Source: Corynebacterium sp. TAE3-ERU16 (GTDB lineage Bacteria; Actinomycetota; Actinomycetes; Mycobacteriales; Mycobacteriaceae). Taken from it: a stretch of DNA of 64,000 nt. The DNA lies in contig NZ_JAHUTN010000004.1 in NCBI RefSeq assembly GCF_019209935.1, forward strand, positions 186,001-250,000, read 5' to 3'. The notes beneath the pieces were generated by a model. That model had not been told where the DNA came from. It did no database searches and saw nothing but the letters and a program-made list of their open reading frames with translations. This document shows positions 52,549 through 61,359 of this stretch, one piece after another. Both the position numbers and the translations under genes were made by a program. Every line of letters begins with the position of its first letter. Position 1 is the stretch's first letter.

Positions 52549-54444
52549 GTGTCTGTTCTCTCGAGTTGGATCCCGGTGAAGGGTGTTCCCCGTACCCCGA
52601 CCGGTGCTTCCGCGCCCCGGCGACCCCGCCCCTTACGCTGGACGGCGGTCGCACTCACCTCGACGCTCGTCATGACGGTGGCCGGCTGCTCCTCCGACGA
52701 ACCCACGCCCCTTCCGGTCACGCCCGCCGCCGGGAGCCCGTCGGTGATACCTCAACAGGCCCCGGACCACACCGGCACCGACTCGGACGGGTCCGTGCTG
52801 GCACATGAGATCACCATCGGGATCGATCCGCTCGACGGCGGGTTCAACCCGCACCTCATCTCCCAGGATTCGGCCTTCGTCCAGGCTCTCGCCGACCTGG
52901 TCCTCCCGGGGGTGTACGCCAACGGGGAACTCAACACCGATCTCGTGGAGTCGGTCGACTTCATCGACCCGCCCACTCCGGGGGTCGCACAGACCGTGCG
53001 TTACGAGCTGAACCCGGCGGCGCAGTGGTCCGACGGTACCCCGATCACGGGCGCCGACTTCAGCTACCTCCGGGATTCGATGGTCTCCACCCCGGGCGTC
53101 ATCGGTGCCGCCGGATACGAGCAGATCAGTGCGATCCGGACATCCGGCGGCGGCCGAACCGTGGACGTGGACTTCCGGCACCGTGTCGCCGATGTCAGCG
53201 GTTTGTTCGACCATCTCCTGCCCAGTCATCTCCTCCGCGACGCCACCGACGGATTCACGGGAGGACTGAACGAGTCCATCCCGGCCGCGGGTGGGCGGTA
53301 CACGGTGGATCAGGTGGACCGGCAACGGGGGGTCGTGACCCTGGTCCGCAACGACCGCTTCTGGGGATCGGACCCGGCGAGAACCGAGAAACTGGTGTTC
53401 CGTGAGATCCGCTCCGTCCAGCAGGGGGTGCAGATGCTCCGCTCCGGGCAGGTCAGCTACTTCGACCTCACCCCTGCGGAGACGACATTCGACGCCTTCA
53501 GTCTCCTGCCGGACACCCGGGTATCCGTGCGGCAGCGGGAGGCGGCCCTCGAGCTGACCATGTCGGTCACCTCACCGATCCTCTCCACCGCGGCCCTCCG
53601 CCGGGAGTTCGCCGCGCTCATCGACAGGGGGGTGGTCGCCCGCCTCGCCACCGGGCGTTCCACCGATCTCGACATTCCGGGCGGTGTGCTGGGGGAGGAG
53701 GACCCGACGGCCTTCGCGTCCGCCCTCGCACAGGGCTCGTCGAAGGACGGGGACGCTGACGCCCCCGGGCCTGCCGGTGGGTCGCCTTCCGCCACACCCG
53801 CGGGGCCGACAGGCCCCACCCTCGAGGCCGCGATCCGCAACCGCCCTCTCCGCATCGCCGCGGACCCGTCCGACCGGACGGCGACCGCGGCGGCGAACAC
53901 CATCGTCGATCTCCTCGCGCGGAAGGAGGTCGCCGCCGAGGTCGTGCTCGCCCCATTCACCGAGATCGCCGGAGATCTCCTGCCTTCCGGGGACGTCGAC
54001 GCCGTCGTCGGCAGACGCCGGAGCACGCTCGATCCCGTCGCGGTGGCGGACCGGTTCCAGTGCCCCGGCGCGGTCGACCCGTCGGACGTGACCGCCTCCA
54101 CCGCGAGCCGCGCGAGCGACGTATCCTCGATGTCCTCGCGTTCCCGGAAACACCCGGTGATCAGGACCGGGAATCTCTCGGGCATCTGCTCCAGGACCCT
54201 GGACAGTACGCTGATGTCGGTGCTGGCCGGTGAGGAGACCCTCGACGCGGTACTGCCCGAGCTGCGCCGTGTCGAGGAGCGGGAGATGCTCACCGTCCCG
54301 CTCCTCGCGGAGACCCGCATCATCGTCCGGGGACCGGGTATCGTGGTGCCGGACACCGATATCGAAGAATGGTCCGGGCATCCGGAGCGGACGACCAGCC
54401 TCCTGTCGACCGCCGCCGGATGGACCGCCGTGGAGGAGCAGTAG
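52549..54444 (+). CDS. ABC-type solute-binding lipoprotein (SBP_bac_5 family)
   Basis: 631 residues from GTG. The signal peptide has lipobox VAGC at about residue 47. The SBP_bac_5 fold is seen from TIGIDPLDGGFNPHLIS through QWSDGTPITGADFSYLRD and RRGVVTLVRN-like segments. A Gly/Pro/Ala-rich insert (about 400-420) splits the domain, which continues with weaker similarity. No permease or ATPase genes are next to it, so it may serve another transporter or have another envelope role. mshB begins directly after its stop codon. Confidence 0.82.
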   Translation: MSVLSSWIPVKGVPRTPTGASAPRRPRPLRWTAVALTSTLVMTVAGCSSDEPTPLPVTPAAGSPSVIPQQAPDHTGTDSDGSVLAHEITIGIDPLDGGFNPHLISQDSAFVQALADLVLPGVYANGELNTDLVESVDFIDPPTPGVAQTVRYELNPAAQWSDGTPITGADFSYLRDSMVSTPGVIGAAGYEQISAIRTSGGGRTVDVDFRHRVADVSGLFDHLLPSHLLRDATDGFTGGLNESIPAAGGRYTVDQVDRQRGVVTLVRNDRFWGSDPARTEKLVFREIRSVQQGVQMLRSGQVSYFDLTPAETTFDAFSLLPDTRVSVRQREAALELTMSVTSPILSTAALRREFAALIDRGVVARLATGRSTDLDIPGGVLGEEDPTAFASALAQGSSKDGDADAPGPAGGSPSATPAGPTGPTLEAAIRNRPLRIAADPSDRTATAAANTIVDLLARKEVAAEVVLAPFTEIAGDLLPSGDVDAVVGRRRSTLDPVAVADRFQCPGAVDPSDVTASTASRASDVSSMSSRSRKHPVIRTGNLSGICSRTLDSTLMSVLAGEETLDAVLPELRRVEEREMLTVPLLAETRIIVRGPGIVVPDTDIEEWSGHPERTTSLLSTAAGWTAVEEQ

Positions 54445-55365
54445 ATGAGTGGACACGACCTCACGGGTCTGGCGGTGTGCGCGGTGCACGCGCACCCGGA
54501 TGATGAGGCGATCTGGACGGGCGGGCTGCTCGCCCACCTCGCCCGCCGCGGTGCCGACGTCACCGTCGTCACCTGCACGCTCGGCGAACAGGGGGAGGTC
54601 ATCGGAGATCCCTACCAGGGTCTGGTCGCGGACGCCGCGGACCAGCTCGGTGGCTTCCGGATCGCGGAACTCACGGACTCGCTCGTGCATCTCGGTGCGT
54701 CGGGCATTCATCTCGGGGGCGCCGGATGCTGGCGCGACTCGGGTATGGCCGGCGATCCCGCGAACCGGCACCCCCGGGCATTCATCAACTCGGGTGAGCG
54801 ATCGGTCGAACAGCTCGTCACCGTGTTCCGCGACATCCGCCCGCAGCTGGTGGTCACCTACGGGCCCGACGGCGGCTACGGACACCCCGACCACATCCGG
54901 GCACACGAGATCACGCACGCCGCGGTCGCGGAACTGGTGGCGCGGGAGCCCGCGGACCGGGCTCCGCAGCGCATCCTCTGGGCGGTGACCGGGCGCGCTG
55001 ATCAGCAGGCGGGCCTCGACGCCATCACCCGGATCCCCGACGGGTGGCGCCGGGCGGAGCCGGGCGAGCTCGCCTCCGTCGAGGGTCACGACCTCACCAT
55101 CACCCTGGACGACGGTTCCCTGGCGGCGAAGAAGGCGGCGATGGCGGCGCACGCCACGCAGATCTGGTTCGCCGACGGCTCGGTCAGCCGCGTCAATCCG
55201 GTGGCGGCCTTCGCCGCCGTCGACGATCCCGGGGCGGCCGCCCACGTGTTCGCGTTGAGCAACCTCATCGCGCAGCCGCTGCTGCGGAACGAGTGCTACC
55301 GGGTCGGGTGGGGCACCCCGTTGGACAGCGGGTCGGATCCGGTGGCTGGACTGGAGTTCCCGTGA
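54445..55365 (+). CDS. mshB: N-acetyl-GlcN-inositol deacetylase MshB (mycothiol biosynthesis)
   Basis: 306 residues. The zinc site AVHAHPDDEAIWTGG is at about residue 10-24 and the third ligand in GGYGHPDHIRAHE at about residue 148. These, and TCTLGEQGEVIGDPYQ, identify MshB rather than the paralogous Mca. It deacetylates GlcNAc-Ins to GlcN-Ins in mycothiol synthesis in the cytoplasm. The next gene overlaps by 4 bases (GTGA). Confidence 0.93.
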   Translation: MSGHDLTGLAVCAVHAHPDDEAIWTGGLLAHLARRGADVTVVTCTLGEQGEVIGDPYQGLVADAADQLGGFRIAELTDSLVHLGASGIHLGGAGCWRDSGMAGDPANRHPRAFINSGERSVEQLVTVFRDIRPQLVVTYGPDGGYGHPDHIRAHEITHAAVAELVAREPADRAPQRILWAVTGRADQQAGLDAITRIPDGWRRAEPGELASVEGHDLTITLDDGSLAAKKAAMAAHATQIWFADGSVSRVNPVAAFAAVDDPGAAAHVFALSNLIAQPLLRNECYRVGWGTPLDSGSDPVAGLEFP

Positions 55366-55769
55366 CCATCGATGCTCCATCAGATCGCTACATCTACCGC
55401 GAGCACACGACGGGGGAGAGGATCGTGGGACTGGCCTGGCTCTCCGTCGGTGCCCTGCTGTCCGTGCTTCTCGAGGTGGTGTACGTCGGTGCCCGGATCA
55501 CGGTGCCGACGGGACAGACCGTCGCTTTTCCATTCACCATCCTGATCGCCTTCGGGTTCACTCTCGTCCTCTCCCGGACAGCCCTGCTGTGGACGGAGAA
55601 CCGTCTCGTCGCGGGGATTCCACTGGGTGTCTGGCTGGTCGGATACCTCGCCCTGCTCATCTGGCCGGAGGTGACAGGGGACATCATTGTCGCCCAGACA
55701 TTGCGCGGGGCGCTGCTTCTCGTGGCCGGTACAGCCGGTGGCGGTTGGCCGTTGATACGGGGGAAGTGA
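55362..55769 (+). CDS. Small membrane protein downstream of mshB
   Basis: 135 residues from a GTG that overlaps the mshB stop. Four membrane segments (about 20-40, 50-70, 83-103, 108-128), with ALLWTENRLVAGIPLGVWLV between the second and third. It matches the small uncharacterised membrane protein usually found after mshB in corynebacteria. Function unknown. Confidence 0.78.
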   Translation: MTIDAPSDRYIYREHTTGERIVGLAWLSVGALLSVLLEVVYVGARITVPTGQTVAFPFTILIAFGFTLVLSRTALLWTENRLVAGIPLGVWLVGYLALLIWPEVTGDIIVAQTLRGALLLVAGTAGGGWPLIRGK

Positions 55770-55847
55770 CACAATGGGGTCCGGCGACGGACCAGCCCCT
55801 GTCGTCCGACCACCCGAACCGTTTCCACCTGGAGCAACCGAACCACG

Positions 55848-56165
55848 ATGACCTACGTAATTGCGCAGCCCTGCGTCGACGTCATGGACAAGGCATGTGT
55901 CGAAGAATGCCCTGTCGACTGCATCTACGAGGGAAAGCGCTCGCTGTACATCCACCCCGACGAGTGCGTCGACTGTGGTGCCTGCGAGCCCGTGTGCCCG
56001 ACCGAGGCGATCTTCTACGAGGATGACGTCCCGGACGAGTGGATCGACTACACCGACGCGAACGCCGCCTTCTTCGACGATCTCGGTTCGCCCGGTGGCG
56101 CCGCCCGCCTCGGACAGCAGGACTTCGATCCGCCACTGGTGGACAAGCTGCCCCCGCAGGCCTGA
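55848..56165 (+). CDS. fdxA: 7Fe ferredoxin
   Basis: 105 residues. Cysteines in [19 protein letters not shown] and [12 protein letters not shown] provide the ligands for one 3Fe-4S and one 4Fe-4S cluster, as in mycobacterial FdxA/FdxC. It is a cytoplasmic electron carrier. Position before dapC is conserved in corynebacteria. A hairpin follows. Confidence 0.95.
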   Translation: MTYVIAQPCVDVMDKACVEECPVDCIYEGKRSLYIHPDECVDCGACEPVCPTEAIFYEDDVPDEWIDYTDANAAFFDDLGSPGGAARLGQQDFDPPLVDKLPPQA

Positions 56166-56179
56166 CCACGGAGCGGGCC

Positions 56180-56212
56180 GGCCCGGCGGGATCCACGGTG
56201 ACCCGCCGGGCC
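56180..56212 (+). terminator. Terminator-like hairpin after fdxA
   Basis: GGCCCGGCGGG and CCCGCCGGGCC, perfect 11-bp stem, 11-base loop, 14 bases after the stop; followed by GTCGTCTGTC rather than a T-run. Confidence 0.65.
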
Positions 56213-56232
56213 GTCGTCTGTCCGCGCACGGG

Positions 56233-56238
56233 TATAAA
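56233..56238 (+). promoter_or_regulatory. -10 box of a probably leaderless dapC transcript
   Basis: TATAAA ends 7 bases before the dapC ATG, so transcription should start at or next to the A of the start codon. There is no ribosome-binding site. Confidence 0.55.
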
Positions 56239-56245
56239 CAGTGGT

Positions 56246-57361
56246 ATGGCATCTCTCACCCGCACCCCTCCCGGTAACGCCCTGCCCGACTTCCCGTGGG
56301 ACACCATCGCCGACGTGAAGAGGAAGGCGGCCCGGCACGAGGACGGTATCGTCAACCTCTCGGTCGGAACCCCGGTCGATGACGTCGCGGAGCCGATCCG
56401 TGCCGCCCTCGCGGCTGCGGCCGCCGAGCCGGGATACCCGCAGACGACCGGCACCCCGGAGCTGAATCGGGCGCTGGTGGAGGGACTGGCCCGTCGCTAC
56501 GGTATGACGGGCCTGAGCCCGGCGGCGGTTCTGCCGGTCATCGGCACCAAGGAGGCCATCGCGCTGCTGCCGATGCTGCTAGGAGTCGGTGCCGGGCACA
56601 CGGTCATCATTCCGGAGGTCGCGTACCCCACCTACGAGGTGGCCGCGCTCATGTCCGGTGCCCGTGCCCAGCGTGCGGACTCCCTGACCCAGATCGGCCC
56701 GGCGACGCCGACGATGATGTTCATCAACTCGCCGTCGAATCCGACCGGCAAGGTACTCGGTATCGAGCACCTGCGGAAGGTCGTCGGATGGGCGCGGGAT
56801 CGCGGCGTGATCCTGTGCAGCGACGAGTGCTACATCGGTCTGGGCTGGGATGACGGGAACCCGCCCCTGTCGATCCTCGACGAACGGGTCTGCGGGGGTG
56901 ACCACACCGGTCTCATCGCGATCCACTCACTGTCCAAGTCCTCGAACATGGCCAGCTATCGCGCCGGGGTGCTCGCCGGCGATGAGGACCTGATCGGTCA
57001 GCTGCTCGAGGTGCGCAAGCACTGCGGTCTCATGATGCCGGGACCGATTCAGGCCGCCATGGTCGCCGCACTCGATGACGACGCCCAGGAAGCGGAGCAG
57101 AAGGAACGGTACCGGACCCGCCGGGACAAGCTTCTCGCCGCCCTGACGGGCGCCGGCTTCACCGTCGACAACTCGGAGGCCGGGCTCTACCTCTGGGCCA
57201 CCCGCGGGGAGAACTGCCGGAGCACCCTCGACTGGTTCGCCGAACGCGGCATCCTCGTGGCCCCGGGAGACTTCTACGGACCCAGGGGAGCGAACCACGT
57301 CCGGATGGCCCTGACGGGTACGGACGAACGGATCGACGCCGCGGTGGCGCGGCTGGCGTGA
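56246..57361 (+). CDS. dapC: N-succinyldiaminopimelate aminotransferase DapC
   Basis: 371 residues from the ATG at 56246. Class I aminotransferase fold with NSPSNPTG at about residue 160, SDECYIGLGW at about 192 and the PLP lysine in HSLSKSSNMASYR at about 230. It makes N-succinyl-LL-2,6-diaminopimelate in the succinylase branch of lysine and cell-wall DAP synthesis; dapD for the step before it lies at 62.1 kb. The stop overlaps the next GTG. Confidence 0.92.
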   Translation: MASLTRTPPGNALPDFPWDTIADVKRKAARHEDGIVNLSVGTPVDDVAEPIRAALAAAAAEPGYPQTTGTPELNRALVEGLARRYGMTGLSPAAVLPVIGTKEAIALLPMLLGVGAGHTVIIPEVAYPTYEVAALMSGARAQRADSLTQIGPATPTMMFINSPSNPTGKVLGIEHLRKVVGWARDRGVILCSDECYIGLGWDDGNPPLSILDERVCGGDHTGLIAIHSLSKSSNMASYRAGVLAGDEDLIGQLLEVRKHCGLMMPGPIQAAMVAALDDDAQEAEQKERYRTRRDKLLAALTGAGFTVDNSEAGLYLWATRGENCRSTLDWFAERGILVAPGDFYGPRGANHVRMALTGTDERIDAAVARLA

Positions 57362-58191
57362 GTCGGAGGCCCCTTCCGGTAGTCGACGGCATCTCGCCGC
57401 GCCGGGTCGTCCTGCGCGGTGTCGTGCCGGACGGCCGTACCTATGTGGCCGGTGACGCGGGTGATTCACCGTTCCGGTTCGGTGAGGAGATTCCCGCGGG
57501 CACGGTCCTCGAAGGCCCGACACCCGCGTGGTTCGTCCCGGTGGTACCACCCGAGCCGCCGATCCCCTTCACCCATGATCTGCTCGAGGTCTCGGAGCGG
57601 TACGTGGTCGTGGACAAGCCTCATTTCCTGCCCGCCACGACGAACGGACGGATCATCCGGGAGACCGTCCAGACACGGCTGCGGGTGGAACTGGACAACC
57701 CCGACATCGTTCCCCTGCACCGCCTGGACCGGCTGACTGCGGGCGTCCTGTTCTGCTCGGCGGACCCGGGAACCCGGGCCGCCTACCAGAGTCTCTTCCG
57801 ACGCCATCAGGTGACCAAGACCTACCGGGCCCGGGTGACGGCGGAACCTCCGGTGGGGGACACCTGGATCACGGTCGATCTGCCGATGCGGAAGATCGCC
57901 GGTGAGCGGGCGGTGCGGGTCACGGGCGGCGGTACCCCGACCCGCACCCGGGTCCGCCGGACCGGCGACCGGACAGTCGAGTTGCAGCCCGTCACGGGGC
58001 ACACCCACCAGCTGCGGGTGCTGCTCGCCCATCTGGGGTGCCCGATCGTCGGCGACGACACCTATCCCGTCGACGCGGGGCTGGATCTCCGGAACTTCAC
58101 CGCGCCGCTGGGTCTGGTCGCCATCCGACTGGAGTTGACCGATCCGGTCGACGGACTACCCCGCCGGTGGTGGAGTGGGCGACGCCCGTGA
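57358..58191 (+). CDS. RluA-type pseudouridine synthase
   Basis: 277 residues from the GTG overlapping the dapC stop. Catalytic motif HRLDRLTAGVL (Asp) is at about residue 122, KTYRARV at about 158 and HTHQLRVLLAHLGCPIVGD at about 215. It isomerises uridine in RNA; the target (rRNA or tRNA) cannot be told. No S4 domain is seen at the N-terminus. Confidence 0.88.
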   Translation: MSRRPLPVVDGISPRRVVLRGVVPDGRTYVAGDAGDSPFRFGEEIPAGTVLEGPTPAWFVPVVPPEPPIPFTHDLLEVSERYVVVDKPHFLPATTNGRIIRETVQTRLRVELDNPDIVPLHRLDRLTAGVLFCSADPGTRAAYQSLFRRHQVTKTYRARVTAEPPVGDTWITVDLPMRKIAGERAVRVTGGGTPTRTRVRRTGDRTVELQPVTGHTHQLRVLLAHLGCPIVGDDTYPVDAGLDLRNFTAPLGLVAIRLELTDPVDGLPRRWWSGRRP

Positions 58192-58200
58192 ACCGTACCG

Positions 58201-58281
58201 GTGGTGATGATCACCACTCGGGTGTGGGTATCGGCCGCCTGAATGCGGAACAGGCGGGTCCGCCGAAGTAGAATGTTCTAT
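58201..58281 (+). promoter_or_regulatory. gtrA upstream region with palindromes
   Basis: A perfect palindrome GTGGTGAT-G-ATCACCAC (58201-58217) lies shortly after the pseudouridine synthase stop. A -10-like TAGAAT (58270-58275) is itself part of TAGAA-TG-TTCTA (58270-58281). Either could be an operator, or the first a weak terminator. Confidence 0.45.
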
Positions 58282-58382
58282 CTGGTGGGCACCCCACGAT
58301 CTGAGGCGCCCCGGGCCGTGCCGATGGACGGACAGCGTGCCCCTCCCGTTGCACTGGATCGATAAGGACACCCGAGCACACC

Positions 58383-58943
58383 ATGATGTCAACCACCGGC
58401 CGCTACGCCAACAGTCTCCGACAGTTCATCAAGTTCGGGATCGTCGGTGGTTCGGGTGTCGTCGTCAATCTCATAGCCGTCGCCGCGAGCAAGAAGATCG
58501 CCTGGTGGTCGAGCGGGATCACGGAACACGATCCCTTCCTGAATCTGCTCGGATCCGACTACCACATCCGCTGGTACCACGTGTTCCTGACGATCGCCTT
58601 CCTCGTCGCCAACGTGTGGAACTTCCAGCTCAACAGGTCCTGGACGTTCCGCTCTTCCACGCATCTGAGCTGGTTCCGGGAGTTCGTTCCGTTCCTGCTG
58701 ACGGGACTGGCCGCACTCGTGGTGAGTCTCGTGGTGGTGACGGCCCTGATGAATCCGGAATCACCGTTCGCCCTGCCCGCCCACATCTTCGATGACTCGT
58801 CCGGGATCCGGACCCGTTTCTACTGGGCGACGCTGATCTCGATCATGGTCGCGATGCCGGTGAACTTCGTCATCAACAAGTTCTGGACTTTCCGATCCAG
58901 CCGGGTCGTCGTCGTCCGTGACCCCGTCGTCCCGGAGTCCTGA
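58383..58943 (+). CDS. GtrA family membrane protein
   Basis: 186 residues. FIKFGIVGGSGVVVNLIAV at about 14-33 and two copies of an N-x-x-WTFRSS pattern (FQLNRSWTFRSS at about 80, VINKFWTFRSS at about 165) are the GtrA signature. Four membrane segments. GtrA-like proteins flip polyprenyl-linked sugars or assist cell-wall polysaccharide (e.g. arabinogalactan) building; exact role not determinable. Confidence 0.88.
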   Translation: MMSTTGRYANSLRQFIKFGIVGGSGVVVNLIAVAASKKIAWWSSGITEHDPFLNLLGSDYHIRWYHVFLTIAFLVANVWNFQLNRSWTFRSSTHLSWFREFVPFLLTGLAALVVSLVVVTALMNPESPFALPAHIFDDSSGIRTRFYWATLISIMVAMPVNFVINKFWTFRSSRVVVVRDPVVPES

Positions 58944-59432
58944 TCAGTCGGATCCCAGTCGCGCATCGATTCGCCGGATGTCCCGCAGACGGGCGCGGCG
59001 GATCAACCCGGGTCCCGTGACGAACATCGCGATGAGTCCGCCGCATGCGCCGACTATCAGTCCGTGGTGCCAGTCGGGGCCCCAGGCCGGGCCGTTCCGC
59101 CAGATCCCGGCCATCCAGAGCGTGGTGAGGACACCCGTCAGTGCCATCGCCCACACCGGTATCCGTGGCGGTGCGGGGCGGGGTACCCGACCGGTCAACC
59201 ATGCGCTGGCGATCAGCTCGGAGCCGACGAACGGGAGTACGGCGAGAAAGGACAGCAGAGCGTATCCGGGTGGGAGGATCCAGGCGAGAACACCGGCCGT
59301 GAGTACGGACAGCTGACCGCAGAGTATCCGTCCCAGTGTCTGCGAGCGGTGGAACGTCCGGATCTGGAATTCGTCCTCGAACTGGTTCTCCGACCATCGG
59401 ATCACCTCGTCCAGGCGTCGGGTGACTGTCAT
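58944..59432 (-). CDS. Membrane protein paired with XRE regulator
   Basis: 162 residues from the ATG at 59432 with AAAGGAA upstream. Hydrophilic N-terminus, then four membrane segments (about 32-75 and 90-135), with charged tail RRARLRDIRRIDARLGSD. The start overlaps the stop of the regulator gene (ATGA), a common membrane-protein/HTH pairing. Function unknown. It abuts the gtrA stop codon. Confidence 0.7.
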   Translation of the reverse strand: MTVTRRLDEVIRWSENQFEDEFQIRTFHRSQTLGRILCGQLSVLTAGVLAWILPPGYALLSFLAVLPFVGSELIASAWLTGRVPRPAPPRIPVWAMALTGVLTTLWMAGIWRNGPAWGPDWHHGLIVGACGGLIAMFVTGPGLIRRARLRDIRRIDARLGSD

Positions 59433-59668
59433 CGTCGGTTCCTTTCGTGGGTGTTGGTGGGGGCGGCCGTGTTCTGCTCGGTGCCGAAGACCTGCTCTAC
59501 GGTGGCTCCCAGTTCGCGGCAGATCGCCAGCGCCAGATGGACGGACGGGGAGTAGTTGCCCTTCTCGATGTTCGCGATGGTCTGCCTGGTGACGCCGACC
59601 CGCTCCGCGAGCTCCGACTGGGACAGCTCCGCCCACCGGCGGAGTTTGCGCACCAGGTTTTCCGTCAT
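59429..59668 (-). CDS. XRE family transcriptional regulator (small HTH)
   Basis: 79 residues from the ATG at 59668; ATGs at 59680 and 59686 are alternatives. The HTH (LVRKLRRWAELSQSELAERV then TRQTIANIEKGNYSPS) is of the YozG/Cro-like type, followed by ELGATVEQVF. It probably controls its own operon by binding the palindrome at 59690-59704 just upstream. Confidence 0.87.
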   Translation of the reverse strand: MTENLVRKLRRWAELSQSELAERVGVTRQTIANIEKGNYSPSVHLALAICRELGATVEQVFGTEQNTAAPTNTHERNRR

Positions 59669-59689
59669 GTCTGGATCCATTTCCATAAT

Positions 59690-59704
59690 GTAAATAATAC
59701 TTAC
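59690..59704 (-). promoter_or_regulatory. Candidate operator of the XRE/membrane-protein pair
   Basis: GTAAATAATACTTAC, an imperfect palindrome (12 of 14 arm bases symmetric), only 22 bases upstream of the regulator start and covering TATTAT-like -10 sequence on the minus strand. Confidence 0.5.
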
Positions 59705-59855
59705 GTTCAGGTCAAGGGAATTGGACTCGCTGGCGAGGAATACACGGCGGTGCAGGTGGGCGAAGCGGAAAATCCGTCCCCCGTCACCCGTACGGGAGCG
59801 GAAGGACGGACGGCTGCTTCCGACCACCGGGTCGGGGAGAGGGGGATCCGTGGAC

Positions 59856-61271
59856 CTATCGCAGCCCGCGGTTCTCACCGGGCAGGAGCCCCTTCTGCCA
59901 CGGACTGACACCGCGAATGCGCGAATTGACGAGGGCCGCGATGAACAGCAGGAGGAACATACCTGCACCGGACATCAGCTGGATGCGTGCGCCGGCGTCC
60001 GCGAGCATCAGCAGTCCGAGGGCGACGAGCACAGCGAGGGTCGCCCACGTGAACACGGGCCAGGCCCACATCCGGATCGGCAGCTCCGCCACCCGCTCCA
60101 GTCGGCGCCGGAGTTTCAGCTCGGAAACGGTGATGAAACCCCAGACGATGAGCAGGGAACCGCCCGCCGCGTTGAGCATGAACCCGAGCAACCAACCCGT
60201 GTCCGCGAAATTCAGCACCACCATCACGGTGGCGAGGATGATCGACAGGATGATGGCCGGGACCGGGACCTTTCTGGCATTCACCCTGGAGAAGATCGCC
60301 GGAGCGTCACCGCGCTGGGCCAAGGAGAACATCATCCGGGAGGATGCGAACAGCTGGGCGTTGAATGCGGAGAGCAGCGCGAGCACGATCAGCGTCTCCA
60401 TCAGTCCCACGACCCCGGGGATTCCGGCGAGCCCCAGAACGAGGGCGAACGGGCTGTCCGCCGCGGTGTCGGCCGCCCCGAGAGTGGAGTAGGGCAGGAG
60501 GAAGGTGATCACCAGGACACTGCCCAGATAGAACACACTGATCCTCGTGATCGTCGTGCGCACCGCGTTGACCAGTGATCGGCCGGGATCCTCGGACTCG
60601 GCCGCCGCGATGGCGACCACCTCGATGCCGCCGAAGGCGAAGGCCACGGCGAGCATGCCCGCGGCGACTCCGCCCAGACCGTTCGGCATGAACCCGTCCG
60701 CCGTGAATACCGACGACCCGATGTACGGGTGCCCCGGGAGCAGACCGAAGATGAGGAGGAACCCGATGACCAGGAATCCGGCGAGCGCGAGCACCTTGAT
60801 CAGTGCGAACCAGAACTCGAACTCGCCGAAGGCCCGGACACGCAGGAGATTGACCACCCCGAAGAAGACGACGAACACCAGCGCCGGGACCCACTGCGGG
60901 ATCGACAACCAGGAACCGATGATCGCCGCGGCTCCGGTCATCTCGGCGCCGAGGACCGCGACGGTGGCGAGCCAGTAGATCCAGCCCTGCGTGAACCCCG
61001 CCCACCGGCCGATGCCCAGCTCCGCGTACTCGGAGAAGGAGCCCGACGCCGGGACCACGGAGCCCATCTCGCCGAGCATCCGCATCACCATCACGGCGAT
61101 CGCCCCGGCGGCGATGTAGGCCAGCAGCACGGCCGGGCCCGCCGCCCGGATCCCGACGCCGGTACCGAGGAATAGCCCCGCTCCGATGGTCGATCCGAGG
61201 CCCATCATGGTCAGGTGCCGGACCTTGAGCCCGGATCCCAGGTTGGTTGTGGTTGCGGTCACGGCGCTCAT
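59856..61271 (-). CDS. Amino acid permease (APC superfamily, AAT type)
   Basis: 471 residues from the ATG at 61271, just before LGSGLKVRHLTMMGLGSTIG. Twelve membrane segments, with GSTIGAGLFLGTGVGIRAAG (TM1 loop), ASGSFSEYAELGIGRWAGF and FGGIEVVAIAAAESEDP. This is the AroP/GabP-like amino acid transporter family; substrate not determinable. A closely related permease lies at 63158. Confidence 0.88.
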   Translation of the reverse strand: MSAVTATTTNLGSGLKVRHLTMMGLGSTIGAGLFLGTGVGIRAAGPAVLLAYIAAGAIAVMVMRMLGEMGSVVPASGSFSEYAELGIGRWAGFTQGWIYWLATVAVLGAEMTGAAAIIGSWLSIPQWVPALVFVVFFGVVNLLRVRAFGEFEFWFALIKVLALAGFLVIGFLLIFGLLPGHPYIGSSVFTADGFMPNGLGGVAAGMLAVAFAFGGIEVVAIAAAESEDPGRSLVNAVRTTITRISVFYLGSVLVITFLLPYSTLGAADTAADSPFALVLGLAGIPGVVGLMETLIVLALLSAFNAQLFASSRMMFSLAQRGDAPAIFSRVNARKVPVPAIILSIILATVMVVLNFADTGWLLGFMLNAAGGSLLIVWGFITVSELKLRRRLERVAELPIRMWAWPVFTWATLAVLVALGLLMLADAGARIQLMSGAGMFLLLFIAALVNSRIRGVSPWQKGLLPGENRGLR

Positions 61272-61359
61272 GTCTCCTGCTGCGTGTCGGCTGGGAAAAA
61301 CGGTTCCGCAGAACAAGTTACGCGCCTGACGGTGGCGGCGGGACACCGGCCCGGCATTC

